In this document: positions 8,310 through 18,023 of the stretch, in pieces
Layout: every line of letters begins with the position of its first letter
Numbering within the stretch: position 1 is the first letter of the stretch
Assembly (NCBI GenBank): GCA_934102335.1
Contig: CAKOSP010000005.1
Coordinates: 68,179 to 132,178 of the forward strand
Reading direction: 5' to 3'
From: an uncultured Bacilli bacterium
GTDB lineage: Bacteria; Bacillota_I; Bacilli_A; RF39; UBA660
Length of the DNA: 64,000 bases
Made by a program: the position numbers and the translations under genes
The notes under the pieces: generated by a model
The model's database searches: none
Told to the model about the DNA's origin: nothing
Seen by the model: the letters and a program-made list of their open reading frames with translations, nothing else

Positions 8310-8403
8310 ATTGAAAGCGATATTTAGAATAATTTTGTTTTTCATTCCAATTCATAATACCCAAATTTTACCTTAATCCACACAACTAAATACCGCTTTC
8401 AAT
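8310..8403. repeat. 17-bp inverted repeat upstream of miaB
   Basis: ATTGAAAGCGATATTTA at 8310-8326 is matched by its inverse TAAATACCGCTTTCAAT at 8387-8403 with one mismatch, 60 nt apart. The right arm overlaps the -35 of the miaB promoter. It could be a two-half-site operator, a cruciform or a small MITE remnant. No target-site duplication is evident. Confidence 0.6.
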
Positions 8404-8425
8404 ATTTTTAATATTATGTTAGAAT
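8397..8425 (+). promoter_or_regulatory. miaB promoter (extended -10)
   Basis: -35 TTTCAA at 8397-8402, 17-nt spacer, -10 TAGAAT at 8420-8425 with TGT immediately upstream (extended -10). The -35 lies in the right arm of the inverted repeat. Confidence 0.6.
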
Positions 8426-8450
8426 ATTTAAGTCGATGAGGTGTAGTGTT

Positions 8451-9854
8451 ATGAATAAACCAAATTATAATGATGCAAAAAGTAGAGTTAAAACTGAAAT
8501 TGAATATGTAAATTTAAATGAAAATATAGATAAAAAATACCTTGGTAAAAATTTCTTTTTAAGAACTTACGGATGTCAAATGAATGTTCATGATTCAGAA
8601 CAAATTAGAAATTATTTGCTAAACTTAGGATTTAATGAGGTAGATGAATTAGAAAATTCTGATATAGTTGTACTTAATACATGCGCTATAAGAGAAAACG
8701 CTAAAGAAAAATTATATGGTTTTTTAGGACGTGCTAAACATTTAAAGAAAACGAAAAAAGATTTAATTATTTGTATATGTGGATGTTTAATGCAAGAACC
8801 AAATGAAATTGAGGAAGTAGAAAAAAATCATCCTTATGTTGATATAGTTTTAGGTACTCATAATTTACATGAACTTCCTAATATGATTTTGGATAAAGTT
8901 GGTAAGCAAAATATTAATGTTTTATCTAACAGTAATAAAGTATATGAAAATATAAAATATGCTAGAGATTCAAAGATAACTGCTTGGATTAATATCACTT
9001 ATGGATGCAATAATTTTTGTACATATTGTATAGTGCCATTTACTAGAGGTAGAGAAAGAAGTAGAAAACCAGAATGTATTTTAAAGGAGGCTTTATCTTT
9101 AAAACAAGCTGGTTATAAAGAAATTACTTTATTAGGTCAAAATGTTAATAGCTATGGTTATGATTTAGATGGAGATTATAAATTTAGTAATTTACTTGAA
9201 GATGTAGCTAAAATAGGTATTGATCGTGTAAGATTTGTAACTAGTAATCCTTGGAATTTTACTGATGAATTAATTGATGTTGTAGCTAAATATGATAATG
9301 TTATGCCTTATATTCATTTACCTGTGCAATCTGGTTCTGATGAAATTTTAAAAAAGATGAATAGACGTTATACTAAAGAAGAATATAAAGTTTTATTTGA
9401 TAAAATTAAAAGTAAAGTAAAAAATGTAGCTATTACAACGGATATAATTGTGGGATTTCCAAATGAAAGTGAAAAAGATTTTGAAGATACTTTAGAATTG
9501 GTTAATTACTGTAAATATGATGGTGCATATACTTTTATTTACTCTAAAAGAGAAGGAACAATAGCTGCTAAAATGGAAGATAATGTATCTTTAGAAGTAA
9601 AAGAAGAAAGATTACAAAGATTAAATGAACTGGTTAATAAATTTTCAAAAGAAAGCAACATGAAGTATCTTAATAAAGTTGTACCTGTTTTAATATTAGG
9701 ACAATCAGATAAAGATAAAACTAAAGTATATGGTTATACGGATACAAATAAATTAGTTAACGTTGATGCTAATTTAGATACTATTGGCAGCATTATTAAT
9801 GTTTTAATAACTGATGCAAAAAGTTTTAGTTTGGACGGACATGTAGTTGATTAA
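8451..9854 (+). CDS. miaB: MiaB tRNA methylthiotransferase
   Basis: Radical SAM enzyme that adds a 2-methylthio group to i6A37 in tRNAs reading U-starting codons. The ATG at 8451 is chosen because GAGGTG lies 7 nt before it; the ATG at 8436 overlaps that RBS. The N-terminal UPF0004 domain has its three cluster cysteines in TYGCQMN, NTCAIREN and ICGCLMQE. The radical SAM motif is GCNNFCTYC, and the C-terminus holds a TRAM domain (VLILGQSDKDKTKVYGYT). About 467 residues, typical for MiaB rather than the shorter MtaB or RimO. Confidence 0.95.
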   Translation: MNKPNYNDAKSRVKTEIEYVNLNENIDKKYLGKNFFLRTYGCQMNVHDSEQIRNYLLNLGFNEVDELENSDIVVLNTCAIRENAKEKLYGFLGRAKHLKKTKKDLIICICGCLMQEPNEIEEVEKNHPYVDIVLGTHNLHELPNMILDKVGKQNINVLSNSNKVYENIKYARDSKITAWINITYGCNNFCTYCIVPFTRGRERSRKPECILKEALSLKQAGYKEITLLGQNVNSYGYDLDGDYKFSNLLEDVAKIGIDRVRFVTSNPWNFTDELIDVVAKYDNVMPYIHLPVQSGSDEILKKMNRRYTKEEYKVLFDKIKSKVKNVAITTDIIVGFPNESEKDFEDTLELVNYCKYDGAYTFIYSKREGTIAAKMEDNVSLEVKEERLQRLNELVNKFSKESNMKYLNKVVPVLILGQSDKDKTKVYGYTDTNKLVNVDANLDTIGSIINVLITDAKSFSLDGHVVD

Positions 9855-9892
9855 TTAAATGTTACTATGATAAAATTTTGGTGGTGATGAGT

Positions 9893-11005
9893 ATGCATAT
9901 TTCTTTGGAAGAAAAAATAGCTCAAATGTGTTTGATTGGAATTGATGGTAAAGAACAAATTGAACCAGTTATGCAATTGATAAAAAATAGAGCAATTGGT
10001 GGAGTTATTTTATATAGAAAAGATTATGATACTTATCGTGATATGGTAAACTTAGTTAAGGCTTTAAAAGAATGTAATAAAGATAATAAATTTCCACTTT
10101 TTATAGCTATTGACCAGGAGGGTGGAAGGGTTAATAGAATGCCTGACAAACTTCATAATATTTATAATGCAGCAAGACTTGGAGCTGCAAATAATGTTAA
10201 ACTGATCAAACAAGCTGGGGTTTATACCGGAAATATGTTAGATAAAACTGGAATAAATATGGATTTTGCACCTGTGCTTGATTTGCAAACTGCTAATTAT
10301 AGTGATGCAATAGGTAATAGGGCTTTTAGTAAAAATGCAGACCTAGTTGCTTTATATGGGCTTTCTTATTTGAAGGGTTTAAATAATCAAAATGTTATCG
10401 GAGTCGTTAAACATTTTCCTGGTCATGGAGCAGTTAAAACAGATTCACATAAATTGTTACCTGTTGTTAAAAATTATGATATTATTAAAGCTACTCATTT
10501 ATACCCTTTTGTAAAAGCTATTCAAAATAATGTTGATGCAATTATGGTAGGTCATATTCTAATTAAAGGTAAAACAGGTTTATATCCATGTAGTTTGTCA
10601 AATACATTTATTAAACATGAATTAAGAAAAAATTTGAAATATAAAGGTGTTGTCGTTTCAGATGAGCTTTCTATGCGTAGTGTAAGATATTTATATGGTA
10701 GAAAAAGAAGTATAAAATTAGCTGTATTAGCTGGTAATGATGTATTATGTTATAAATATTATCCTAATATTGAAAATGATATGATTGATAATATAGCAAA
10801 TTTGGTTAAGAAGGGTAAAATACCTAAAAATAGTATTAAGGAGTCTTTTAAAAGAATTGTTTTGTTAAAAGAAAAATATGAGTTAAGCAATGACACTAAT
10901 TATAAGGGTGTAAGTATAAATTTGATGAATTTTAAAATTGATGATTTGAATAAAGAGATTGATAAGTTATTAGGTGTTAAAGAACGTGAACCTTATAGAT
11001 TTTAA
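9893..11005 (+). CDS. nagZ: Beta-N-acetylhexosaminidase, GH3 (NagZ-like)
   Basis: Family GH3 enzyme that releases N-acetylglucosamine from cell-wall muropeptides or related glycans. The ATG at 9893 follows GGTGGTGAT at 9880-9888, so upstream TTG and ATG codons are rejected. Family motifs are AIDQEGGRVNRM, VKHFPGHGAVKTDSHK (His/Asp catalytic loop) and the nucleophile aspartate in VVSDELSM. The 370-residue length is that of a single-domain NagZ. No export signal is seen, so it is probably cytoplasmic and used in wall recycling. It lies just upstream of the polysaccharide region. Confidence 0.9.
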   Translation: MHISLEEKIAQMCLIGIDGKEQIEPVMQLIKNRAIGGVILYRKDYDTYRDMVNLVKALKECNKDNKFPLFIAIDQEGGRVNRMPDKLHNIYNAARLGAANNVKLIKQAGVYTGNMLDKTGINMDFAPVLDLQTANYSDAIGNRAFSKNADLVALYGLSYLKGLNNQNVIGVVKHFPGHGAVKTDSHKLLPVVKNYDIIKATHLYPFVKAIQNNVDAIMVGHILIKGKTGLYPCSLSNTFIKHELRKNLKYKGVVVSDELSMRSVRYLYGRKRSIKLAVLAGNDVLCYKYYPNIENDMIDNIANLVKKGKIPKNSIKESFKRIVLLKEKYELSNDTNYKGVSINLMNFKIDDLNKEIDKLLGVKEREPYRF

Positions 11006-11061
11006 ATCAATTCTTTTTTTTTGTAAATTTTTAGGTTATAATAAATTTAGGAGTTTTATTT

Positions 11062-12129
11062 ATGAATTTAGAAGTTAATAATCATAATGTTATTACAATT
11101 ATATTTGTTACATTTTTGTGCAGCTTTTTGTTTACTTATTTAGCTAAAGTAATTGCTAAGCATGTTAATGCAATTGATATTCCTAACGAAAGAAAGGTAC
11201 ATAAAGTTCCTACACCTAGACTTGGAGGATTGGCTATTTATGTTGGTTTCTTATTAGGATATATATTATATGGTAGTGTTAACACACAAATGATTTCAAT
11301 TTTAATTGGGTCTTTTATATTAGTAATTTTAGGTATAATTGATGACATTAATTCTGTAAAGGCTAGATATAAGTTTTTAGTTCAAATGGTCGCAGCCGCT
11401 ATTGTTGTTATTTATGGCCAAATATATTTTACGGAAATAAGTATGCTGGGTTTGCATATTGTTTTTTCAAAACCAGTAGGGTATTTATTTTCAATCATCT
11501 TTATTTGTGCTATAGCCAATGCTATAAATTTTATAGATGGCTTAGATGGGTTAGCATCAGGTATTTCTTCAATTTATTTCTTAACAATAGGAATTATTGC
11601 CTTTTTGTTAAATAGAATTGGTGGCTTAGATATTATTTTAGCATTTATTATGTTAGGTGCAACTTTAGGATTTTTGGTTCATAATTTTCCACCTGCTAAA
11701 ATATTTATGGGAGATACTGGTAGTTTATTTTTAGGATTTATGATTGCTGTTGTTTCTTTACTAGGATTTAAGGGAGCTACCTTAACCAGTTTAATTATTC
11801 CAATATTAGTACTTGCAGTTCCAATTTTTGATACAGTATTTGCTATTTTTAGAAGGCTTTTAAAACATCAAAATATAGCTGTTGCAGATAAAGAACATTT
11901 TCATCATCAATTATTAAAATTAAAATTTAATCCTCAAGCTAGTATTTTAATTATATATGCAATAGATATTATGTTTTGTGCAGTTTCAATATTTTATGTT
12001 ATAGGAGATACTGCTATTGCAATAGGCATTTATGTTGTGTTAATGTTAGTACTTTTATTTATTGTAATGAAAACTGATATTTTATTTGAACATAAGAAAG
12101 AGGTAAAAAATGTTGGAAAGAAAAAATAA
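11062..12129 (+). CDS. tagO: TagO/WecA-like undecaprenyl-phosphate GlcNAc-1-P transferase
   Basis: Polytopic enzyme that starts lipid-linked glycopolymer synthesis by moving a sugar-1-phosphate from UDP-sugar to undecaprenyl phosphate. About ten membrane segments over 355 residues. Family motifs are DDINSVKARYK (Mg-binding DD), NAINFIDGLDGLASG, MGDTGSLFLG and the basic loop KEHFHHQL. The last loop is the WecA/TagO type rather than MraY. RBS AGGAG lies 8 nt before ATG. The next gene overlaps its end by 20 nt. As the first gene of the cluster it probably defines a wall teichoic-acid-like polymer. Confidence 0.93.
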   Translation: MNLEVNNHNVITIIFVTFLCSFLFTYLAKVIAKHVNAIDIPNERKVHKVPTPRLGGLAIYVGFLLGYILYGSVNTQMISILIGSFILVILGIIDDINSVKARYKFLVQMVAAAIVVIYGQIYFTEISMLGLHIVFSKPVGYLFSIIFICAIANAINFIDGLDGLASGISSIYFLTIGIIAFLLNRIGGLDIILAFIMLGATLGFLVHNFPPAKIFMGDTGSLFLGFMIAVVSLLGFKGATLTSLIIPILVLAVPIFDTVFAIFRRLLKHQNIAVADKEHFHHQLLKLKFNPQASILIIYAIDIMFCAVSIFYVIGDTAIAIGIYVVLMLVLLFIVMKTDILFEHKKEVKNVGKKK

Positions 12130-13558
12130 TTTGTTGAAAAAATTTACATTATTTTTTCTTTTTTGTATGCCAATTTTTGATACTATTTGGTTTTACAGTA
12201 AATGGACAACTGCAGTAAGAGTAGGAATTATTTTTTTGATTTTTATTTTTACATTGATTTTTTATAAACAATCAAGAAAAAAATCTTTGTTTTTATGGAG
12301 TTGGTATTTACTTTGTGGTATATATTTTATTATAAATTATTATCATTCATTTGACTTTTTTGCTTTACAACATAATTTTTCTAATTATAGTGGATATCAA
12401 GAATTGTTAACAATCTTAAAACTTATGTGTCTTCCAACTTTACTTTTTAGTTTATATTATCAAAAATTTAATAAAAAAGAGTATTTGTTTATTATAAAAT
12501 CTTGGGTTATCATTATAGCGGGATCAATAATTCTTACCAATCTTTTTAAGATATCTTTATCTAGTTATGGAACAAATGTTATTTCTTATAATATTTTCGA
12601 GTGGAACAAAGGACTTTATTATATAAAAACAGCGTCAAGAGGATTTTTTATCTACGCTAATCAAGTGGCTTTAATTATGGTTATGCTTTTAGTTATTGCT
12701 TTTTATATGACTGCTTTTGTTAATCTTAAAAATATTATTTATCTTATTTTGTTGTCTTTAGCTATGTTAATGCTTGGAACGAGAGTGTCATCTTTGGGAG
12801 GACTACTTATTCTTATGCTTTTATTTTTAAGTTATTTTGTTTATCAAATTTATAAAAAGGAAAAAATTAATTGGCAAATATTGTTTATTTTAATTCCAAT
12901 CTTAGTGTGGGGATTGCTTTTATTTACAGTTTCTCCTTACCAAAATAGAAATGTAGAATTAGATCAAGTTAATGAAATTGACGCTCATGAAGATATGATA
13001 AATTCTTCTAAGTTAGAAAATGCTTTAATTAAACATGATATTAAGGAAACTAAAGATAAGATTTCATATGTAGATACGTATGTAGATAATAATAAATTAC
13101 CTAAAAAATTTTATCAAAGTTATTATAGTTATGTATATGATCCGGATTTTTGGTATGATTTTGTTTTAAATACTCCAAATGAAAAAATAAATTATAGATA
13201 TATTGAAACGAGTATTATTAAAAGGGTAGTGCAAATTGATGATAGAACATCAGATATTTGGTTTGGAATTTCTAATACCCGTATTCAAAATATTGTAAAT
13301 ATAGAAAGAGATTTTTTATTGCATTACTATGCTTTTGGTATAGTTGGCTGTATTATTTTACTTTGTATATATCCTATACTTTTAGTTTCTAATTTTATTA
13401 CTTTAATTAAAAAAAAGGATTATTTAAGTTTTATATGTTTAATTAATATAGTTTTGTTTACATCTATTGCATATTTAACTGGTAATATTTTAAATAGTAT
13501 TAATATGTTAATTTATTTTGCTTTTATTATGGCAATTAAATTTCAAAAGGGCTCTTAG
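12110..13558 (+). CDS. O-antigen-polymerase/ligase-like membrane protein
   Basis: A 482-residue polytopic protein with about ten hydrophobic segments and a hydrophilic loop of roughly 125 residues (about 275-400, rich in Asp/Glu/Lys) before the last segments. That topology, with the TRVSSLGGL motif preceding a long membrane helix, is typical of Wzy/O-antigen ligase family proteins. It would polymerise or transfer lipid-linked repeat units on the outer face. The start codon lies inside the end of the tagO-like gene with RBS AAGAGGT. The specific role is inferred from context and topology. Confidence 0.7.
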   Translation: MLERKNNLLKKFTLFFLFCMPIFDTIWFYSKWTTAVRVGIIFLIFIFTLIFYKQSRKKSLFLWSWYLLCGIYFIINYYHSFDFFALQHNFSNYSGYQELLTILKLMCLPTLLFSLYYQKFNKKEYLFIIKSWVIIIAGSIILTNLFKISLSSYGTNVISYNIFEWNKGLYYIKTASRGFFIYANQVALIMVMLLVIAFYMTAFVNLKNIIYLILLSLAMLMLGTRVSSLGGLLILMLLFLSYFVYQIYKKEKINWQILFILIPILVWGLLLFTVSPYQNRNVELDQVNEIDAHEDMINSSKLENALIKHDIKETKDKISYVDTYVDNNKLPKKFYQSYYSYVYDPDFWYDFVLNTPNEKINYRYIETSIIKRVVQIDDRTSDIWFGISNTRIQNIVNIERDFLLHYYAFGIVGCIILLCIYPILLVSNFITLIKKKDYLSFICLINIVLFTSIAYLTGNILNSINMLIYFAFIMAIKFQKGS

Positions 13559-13567
13559 TAGATTTAC

Positions 13568-13596
13568 TTGTATAAAAAAGTTATATTTAGTATAAT
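13568..13596 (+). promoter_or_regulatory. Promoter of the sulfatase-like gene
   Basis: -35 TTGTAT at 13568-13573, 17-nt spacer, -10 TATAAT at 13591-13596. Confidence 0.65.
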
Positions 13597-13622
13597 TAGT
13601 TTTAGATGGAAAGTGTGCGATT

Positions 13623-15269
13623 ATGAAAAAAAATAGTGAGAAAAATTTAAAATTAAGTGATTTTATTACTACAATTATTTTGGCATTTGTAATGTCATTT
13701 ATGTTGTATATTTTTGAGCCAATAGTTACTTATTCGTCAAGTTTTAATGATTATTGGTTTACTTTTAAAACTTTGATTACAAATAATATTTTAATTTTTG
13801 TAATTTTGTTTATGTGTTTAACAATTTTTTCTTTGCTTTTTTATTTATTGTGCTATAAGATAAATAAAAAAATTGTTTGGACTGTTTATTTGATGATATT
13901 TTTTATTGTGTTTGTGGCAACTTATATTCAAGGCAATTATTTAGCTGGCTCATTACCTACATTAGATGGTTCGCCCATAATATGGTCAAATTATACAAAA
14001 ATGGGAGTCGTAAGTATTTTAGTTTGGTTGGTTCTTATTATACTAAATATATTTTTATATAAAAAATTTAAAGAGAATTATAATAGTATTGTGAAATATA
14101 CTTCTCTCGCAATATTTGTTATGTTATTAGTAAGTTTAACTAATGTACTTGTTTCAAAAAAAGAAATGTATGCCGATAAAGGAACTTTTACGGCAACAGT
14201 TGACAATATTAATAATTTATCTAAGAATAAAAATTTTTTGATATTATTAACCGATTGCGTTGATTCTAGAAATTTTAAGGAACTTTTGAAAAAAGACAAT
14301 AATGATGATGTTTTTAAAGATTTTACATATTATCCTGATACTTTGTCAGGTTATGGCTTTACAAGAGATTCAGTACCTTTTATTTTTTCTGGTGAGTGGT
14401 ATGAAGCTAAAACTAGTTATCCAGAACACTACCAGTATGTTATAACTCATTCTAAGTTATTTGATTTGTTAAAAAATAATGATTACGATATAAATTATTA
14501 TGATGATGAACTTTGGATTTTTAATAATGATACCTATGATTTTAAAAATGTTAGGCAAATTAGTGGTAAAGCTAATTTAATACCATTTTTTAGACAAGAA
14601 ACTAAATATATTTTATTTAAATATTTGCCTTTTCCATTAAAAAAATATTCCAAAGTAGAGACTATGGATTATTCAAAATGTAAAATTGAATTGAATAAGG
14701 ATAATGATGGAGAAATATATAATTGGTCTAATTTAAAAAACTATGAATTATTTGATAAAATACAATTACAAAATAATAATTATTTCCAATTAGTTCACAT
14801 AGAGGGTGGACATTTACCTTATGATTTAAATAAAAATTTGGAATCCATAGATAATGGTACATATGAAGATAAACTGGAATCGACTATCACCATTATTGAT
14901 AAATATTTGACGCGAATAAAGGAAAGTGGTCAGTATGATAATACTGCAATAATAATTTTATCTGACCATGGTTTTAGTGGCTATGATTATACCGGAAGAC
15001 AAAATCCGATATTATTTATTAAAGGTTTTAATGAAAAACATGATATGCAAATATCTGATAAGAAAGTTTCTTATGCTGATTTAACTGATATTTATAATGA
15101 TTTAATAGATGGCAAAAAAACTAATCAATTGCTTTCAAATATAACTAAAAATAGAACACGTAGATATTTATTTTATAAGAATTATGATAAAATGAGTGAA
15201 CAAATACTTGATGGACATGCTTGGGAAACTGAAAAATTAAAAGATACTGGTAAAAAGTATGAGAGATAA
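13623..15269 (+). CDS. LtaS-like membrane sulfatase-fold phosphotransferase
   Basis: A 548-residue protein with about five N-terminal membrane segments (within residues 15-175) and an external alkaline-phosphatase/sulfatase-fold domain. Metal and catalytic positions can be recognised: D211 in LLTDCVDS, the likely nucleophile T247 in GYGFTRDSVPFIFSG, a His in HIEGGHLPYD and the Asp-His pair in ILSDHGFSG. The fold family includes LtaS (phosphoglycerol transfer from phosphatidylglycerol) and phosphoethanolamine transferases. The substrate is not certain, but in this cluster phosphoglycerol decoration of a glycopolymer is likely. It has its own promoter and a terminator. Confidence 0.82.
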   Translation: MKKNSEKNLKLSDFITTIILAFVMSFMLYIFEPIVTYSSSFNDYWFTFKTLITNNILIFVILFMCLTIFSLLFYLLCYKINKKIVWTVYLMIFFIVFVATYIQGNYLAGSLPTLDGSPIIWSNYTKMGVVSILVWLVLIILNIFLYKKFKENYNSIVKYTSLAIFVMLLVSLTNVLVSKKEMYADKGTFTATVDNINNLSKNKNFLILLTDCVDSRNFKELLKKDNNDDVFKDFTYYPDTLSGYGFTRDSVPFIFSGEWYEAKTSYPEHYQYVITHSKLFDLLKNNDYDINYYDDELWIFNNDTYDFKNVRQISGKANLIPFFRQETKYILFKYLPFPLKKYSKVETMDYSKCKIELNKDNDGEIYNWSNLKNYELFDKIQLQNNNYFQLVHIEGGHLPYDLNKNLESIDNGTYEDKLESTITIIDKYLTRIKESGQYDNTAIIILSDHGFSGYDYTGRQNPILFIKGFNEKHDMQISDKKVSYADLTDIYNDLIDGKKTNQLLSNITKNRTRRYLFYKNYDKMSEQILDGHAWETEKLKDTGKKYER

Positions 15270-15271
15270 GA

Positions 15272-15299
15272 AACATTAGTGAAAAGCTAATGTTTTTTT
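15272..15299 (+). terminator. Terminator after the sulfatase-like gene
   Basis: AACATTAG (15272-15279) pairs with CTAATGTT (15287-15294), loop TGAAAAG, then a T tract. Confidence 0.88.
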
Positions 15300-15317
15300 A
15301 CTAAAAACGTTAAATTC

Positions 15318-15346
15318 TTGCCACTTGAGCTTTATTTTAGTATAAT
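15318..15346 (+). promoter_or_regulatory. Promoter of the export/glycosyltransferase operon
   Basis: -35 TTGCCA at 15318-15323, 17-nt spacer, -10 TATAAT at 15341-15346. It probably drives the closely spaced genes from 15368 to 25436. Confidence 0.75.
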
Positions 15347-15367
15347 TGATTAAGAGGAATATGATTA

Positions 15368-16165
15368 ATGAAAAAGATAATTAATAATTTAAAGTTTGTT
15401 TATAAGAAATATTCATTTTTAATGCAGCAACTTGTGGCTAGAGATTTTAAAGTTAAGTATAAAAGAAGTGTTTTAGGGGTAGTATGGAGTTTATTATATC
15501 CACTTTTAATGATGGCAGTTATGGCTATTGTTTTTTCAAATGTTTTTAAGTTTTCTACTCCAGGAGTTAGTTATTTAGCATATTTGTTAATTGGACTTAC
15601 TTATTTTAATTATTTTAGTGAAGCTAGTAATTTAGCGATGAGTAGTGTAGTCGGTAATTTTAGTTTAATAAATAAGGTTTACATGCCTAAATATATTTTT
15701 CCTTTAGAAAAGTGTTTATTTGTAGGAATTAATTTCCTTTTGACACTTATTCCGTTATATTTAGTTATTATTTTTACTGGAACGGGACTTAATTGGTGGC
15801 ATTTATTACTTCCTTATTCATTTTTATGCTTATTTTTATTTACTGTTGGTATGGGATTTATTTTGTCTACAATATCGGTTTTTTTAAGGGATATGTTTTA
15901 TATTTATGGAATTATAATAACCATTTGGACTTATTTAACTCCAATAATGTATGATATAACGATTATTACTAATCCGGTTTTACAATTTATTATGAAACTT
16001 AATCCTTTATATCAATTTATAAATTTTGCTAGAACAATAATCTTGTATGGCAACTGTCCTACATTTGGACAATTTGCTGGATGTTTAGTCTCTAGTTTAG
16101 TTGTACTGTTGTTGGGAATTTACATTTTTAAGAAAAAACAAGATAAATTTATATATTATGTGTAG
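15368..16165 (+). CDS. tagG: Polysaccharide ABC exporter permease (TagG/Wzm-like)
   Basis: ABC-2 type permease, 265 residues with six membrane segments. The cytoplasmic N-terminus has the family pattern LVARDFKVKYKRSVLGVVWS just before the first segment. It would flip or export the lipid-linked polymer together with the ATPase that begins 8 nt downstream. The start has RBS GAGGAAT. Length and topology match TagG/Wzm proteins. Confidence 0.9.
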   Translation: MKKIINNLKFVYKKYSFLMQQLVARDFKVKYKRSVLGVVWSLLYPLLMMAVMAIVFSNVFKFSTPGVSYLAYLLIGLTYFNYFSEASNLAMSSVVGNFSLINKVYMPKYIFPLEKCLFVGINFLLTLIPLYLVIIFTGTGLNWWHLLLPYSFLCLFLFTVGMGFILSTISVFLRDMFYIYGIIITIWTYLTPIMYDITIITNPVLQFIMKLNPLYQFINFARTIILYGNCPTFGQFAGCLVSSLVVLLLGIYIFKKKQDKFIYYV

Positions 16166-16173
16166 GAGGATTT

Positions 16174-16992
16174 ATGGTCAAGAAAATAAACATAGTTAAT
16201 GAGCCTTATATTAAAAATAAACATATAACCGAAGACATAATGATAGATGTAAGTCATGTGTCGATGCGATTTAATTTGGGTATTGAAAAAGGGTTCTCAT
16301 TAAAACAAGCTTTTGTTGATTTGTTATCTAAAGAAAAAAGAAAGGCCAAAAAAAAATTAAAGGAAAAAAATCAATTTTGGGCTTTGAAAGATGTGGATTT
16401 TAAAGTTCACAAAGGTGAAGTAGTGGGATTTATTGGCTCGAACGGTGCTGGAAAATCCACTTTGTTGAAAGTCGTTGCTGGAGTAATGAAACCTACTAAA
16501 GGTCATGTTGATGCTTATGGAAATATTTGCCCAATGATAGAATTAAGTGCTGGTTTCGATCCACAGTTAACTGCTAGAGAAAATATTTATCTTGATGGAG
16601 CAATTATGGGTTATTCTAAAGAACTAATTGATTCAAAGTTTGATGAGATAGTAGAGTTTTCTGAGTTAAAAGATTTTTTAGATGTTCCAGTACAAAATTT
16701 TTCATCAGGAATGATTGCTCGATTAGCATTTTCTGTTGCAACAATAGTTGATCCTGAAATATTAATCGTTGATGAAATATTATCTGTTGGTGATATTGCT
16801 TTTCAATCTAAGTCTGAGAATAAAATGAGAGATATGATAGGTGGAGGTACTACAGTACTATTTGTTTCACACTCGATTGCTCAAATTAAAAAAATGTGCG
16901 ATAGAGTTGTTTGGATAGAACATGGTGTTGTACAAAAAATAGGCGGAAAAGAAGTTTGTGATGAATATCTAGCATATATGGAAGGAAAGTAG
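16174..16992 (+). CDS. tagH: Polysaccharide ABC exporter ATPase (TagH/Wzt-like)
   Basis: ATPase partner of the preceding permease. Walker A is GSNGAGKST, the signature is FSSGMIARLAF, Walker B is ILIVDEIL, and the H-loop is VSHS. The N-terminal insert with the basic stretch KEKRKAKKKLKEK and the WALKDV strand is typical of TagH/Wzt-type proteins. The 272-residue length lacks a long C-terminal carbohydrate-binding domain, so it is the short type. RBS GGAGGA precedes ATG. Confidence 0.92.
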   Translation: MVKKINIVNEPYIKNKHITEDIMIDVSHVSMRFNLGIEKGFSLKQAFVDLLSKEKRKAKKKLKEKNQFWALKDVDFKVHKGEVVGFIGSNGAGKSTLLKVVAGVMKPTKGHVDAYGNICPMIELSAGFDPQLTARENIYLDGAIMGYSKELIDSKFDEIVEFSELKDFLDVPVQNFSSGMIARLAFSVATIVDPEILIVDEILSVGDIAFQSKSENKMRDMIGGGTTVLFVSHSIAQIKKMCDRVVWIEHGVVQKIGGKEVCDEYLAYMEGK

Positions 16993-16993
16993 T

Positions 16994-18019
16994 ATGAAAA
17001 AAGTTTTAACAATTTTGGTGCCCGTTTATAATACGGAAAAATATATTAAGAGATGTTTAGATAGTATTTTATTAAAAGATGTTGAAAAAGATATTGAAGT
17101 AATAGTTGTAAGTGATGGTAGCAAAGATCATTCGGTAGACATCGTAAAAGAATATGTTGATAAATTTCCAGATACCTTAGTGTTGGTAGAAAAAGAAAAT
17201 GGTGGTCATGGTTCAACTATAAATAAAGGTTTAGAACTGGCTACTGGAAAATATTTTAGAGTTCTTGATAGTGATGATTGGTTTAATAGTTTAGATTTTA
17301 AAGAATATGTTAAACGATTGTCTAAAGAAGATGCTGATTTGGTTATAACTAATTATAGGCAAGAACATATCTACAGTGGAGAATCAATTAAGTATACATA
17401 TGAAAAACTTGCAGATGATGAAATGTATACTTTTGATAAATTTAATATTGATGATCTTAAAGGTGAATATTTTGTTATGGCTACATCAACATATAAAACC
17501 GAAGTTTTACGTAATAGTGGTTTAAAAATGTTAGAAAAAACTTTTTATGTAGATATGCAATATAATGTTGTGGGATTTTCTAAAGTTAAAACCTTTAAAT
17601 ATTATGATTTAGACATTTATAGATATTTCATTGGCAGAAAAGATCAAAGTATGAATTTGAATTCCTTTGTTAATCATAAAATGGATCATGAAAAAGTAAT
17701 GAAATTTTTAATCGAATATTATACTAATAATTTATCTTCTTTTTCTGAAAACTTAAAAAAATATTATTCAATTATTATAAAGTACATGCTATATACACAT
17801 TATAATATTTTTTGCCTTTATGATAAAAATCATAAAGAAGCCTATATGCTAATTAAAGAGTTTGATAAGTATTTAAAAAATAAGAGTATGGAATTATATC
17901 AAATAAGTAATTTTGGGTTGATTAAATATAATAGAAAAACTAATTTTGTGTTTACTAGAATTAATGGAAAGTTTTTTAATAAGATAATAAATTTTATTAA
18001 ATTATTTAGAAGGAGATAG
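16994..18019 (+). CDS. Family 2 glycosyltransferase
   Basis: GT-A fold transferase of 341 residues that begins LTILVPVYNTEKYIKRCLDS. VSDGSKDHS holds the first nucleotide-binding aspartate, VLDSDDW the DxD metal site, and ENGGHGSTINKG the acceptor-side loop. The last residues are basic, which suggests membrane association. It is a paralog of the C-terminal half of the 19311 protein, with the same NGGHGS loop. Sugar specificity is unknown. Confidence 0.88.
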   Translation: MKKVLTILVPVYNTEKYIKRCLDSILLKDVEKDIEVIVVSDGSKDHSVDIVKEYVDKFPDTLVLVEKENGGHGSTINKGLELATGKYFRVLDSDDWFNSLDFKEYVKRLSKEDADLVITNYRQEHIYSGESIKYTYEKLADDEMYTFDKFNIDDLKGEYFVMATSTYKTEVLRNSGLKMLEKTFYVDMQYNVVGFSKVKTFKYYDLDIYRYFIGRKDQSMNLNSFVNHKMDHEKVMKFLIEYYTNNLSSFSENLKKYYSIIIKYMLYTHYNIFCLYDKNHKEAYMLIKEFDKYLKNKSMELYQISNFGLIKYNRKTNFVFTRINGKFFNKIINFIKLFRRR

Positions 18020-18023
18020 TAGT

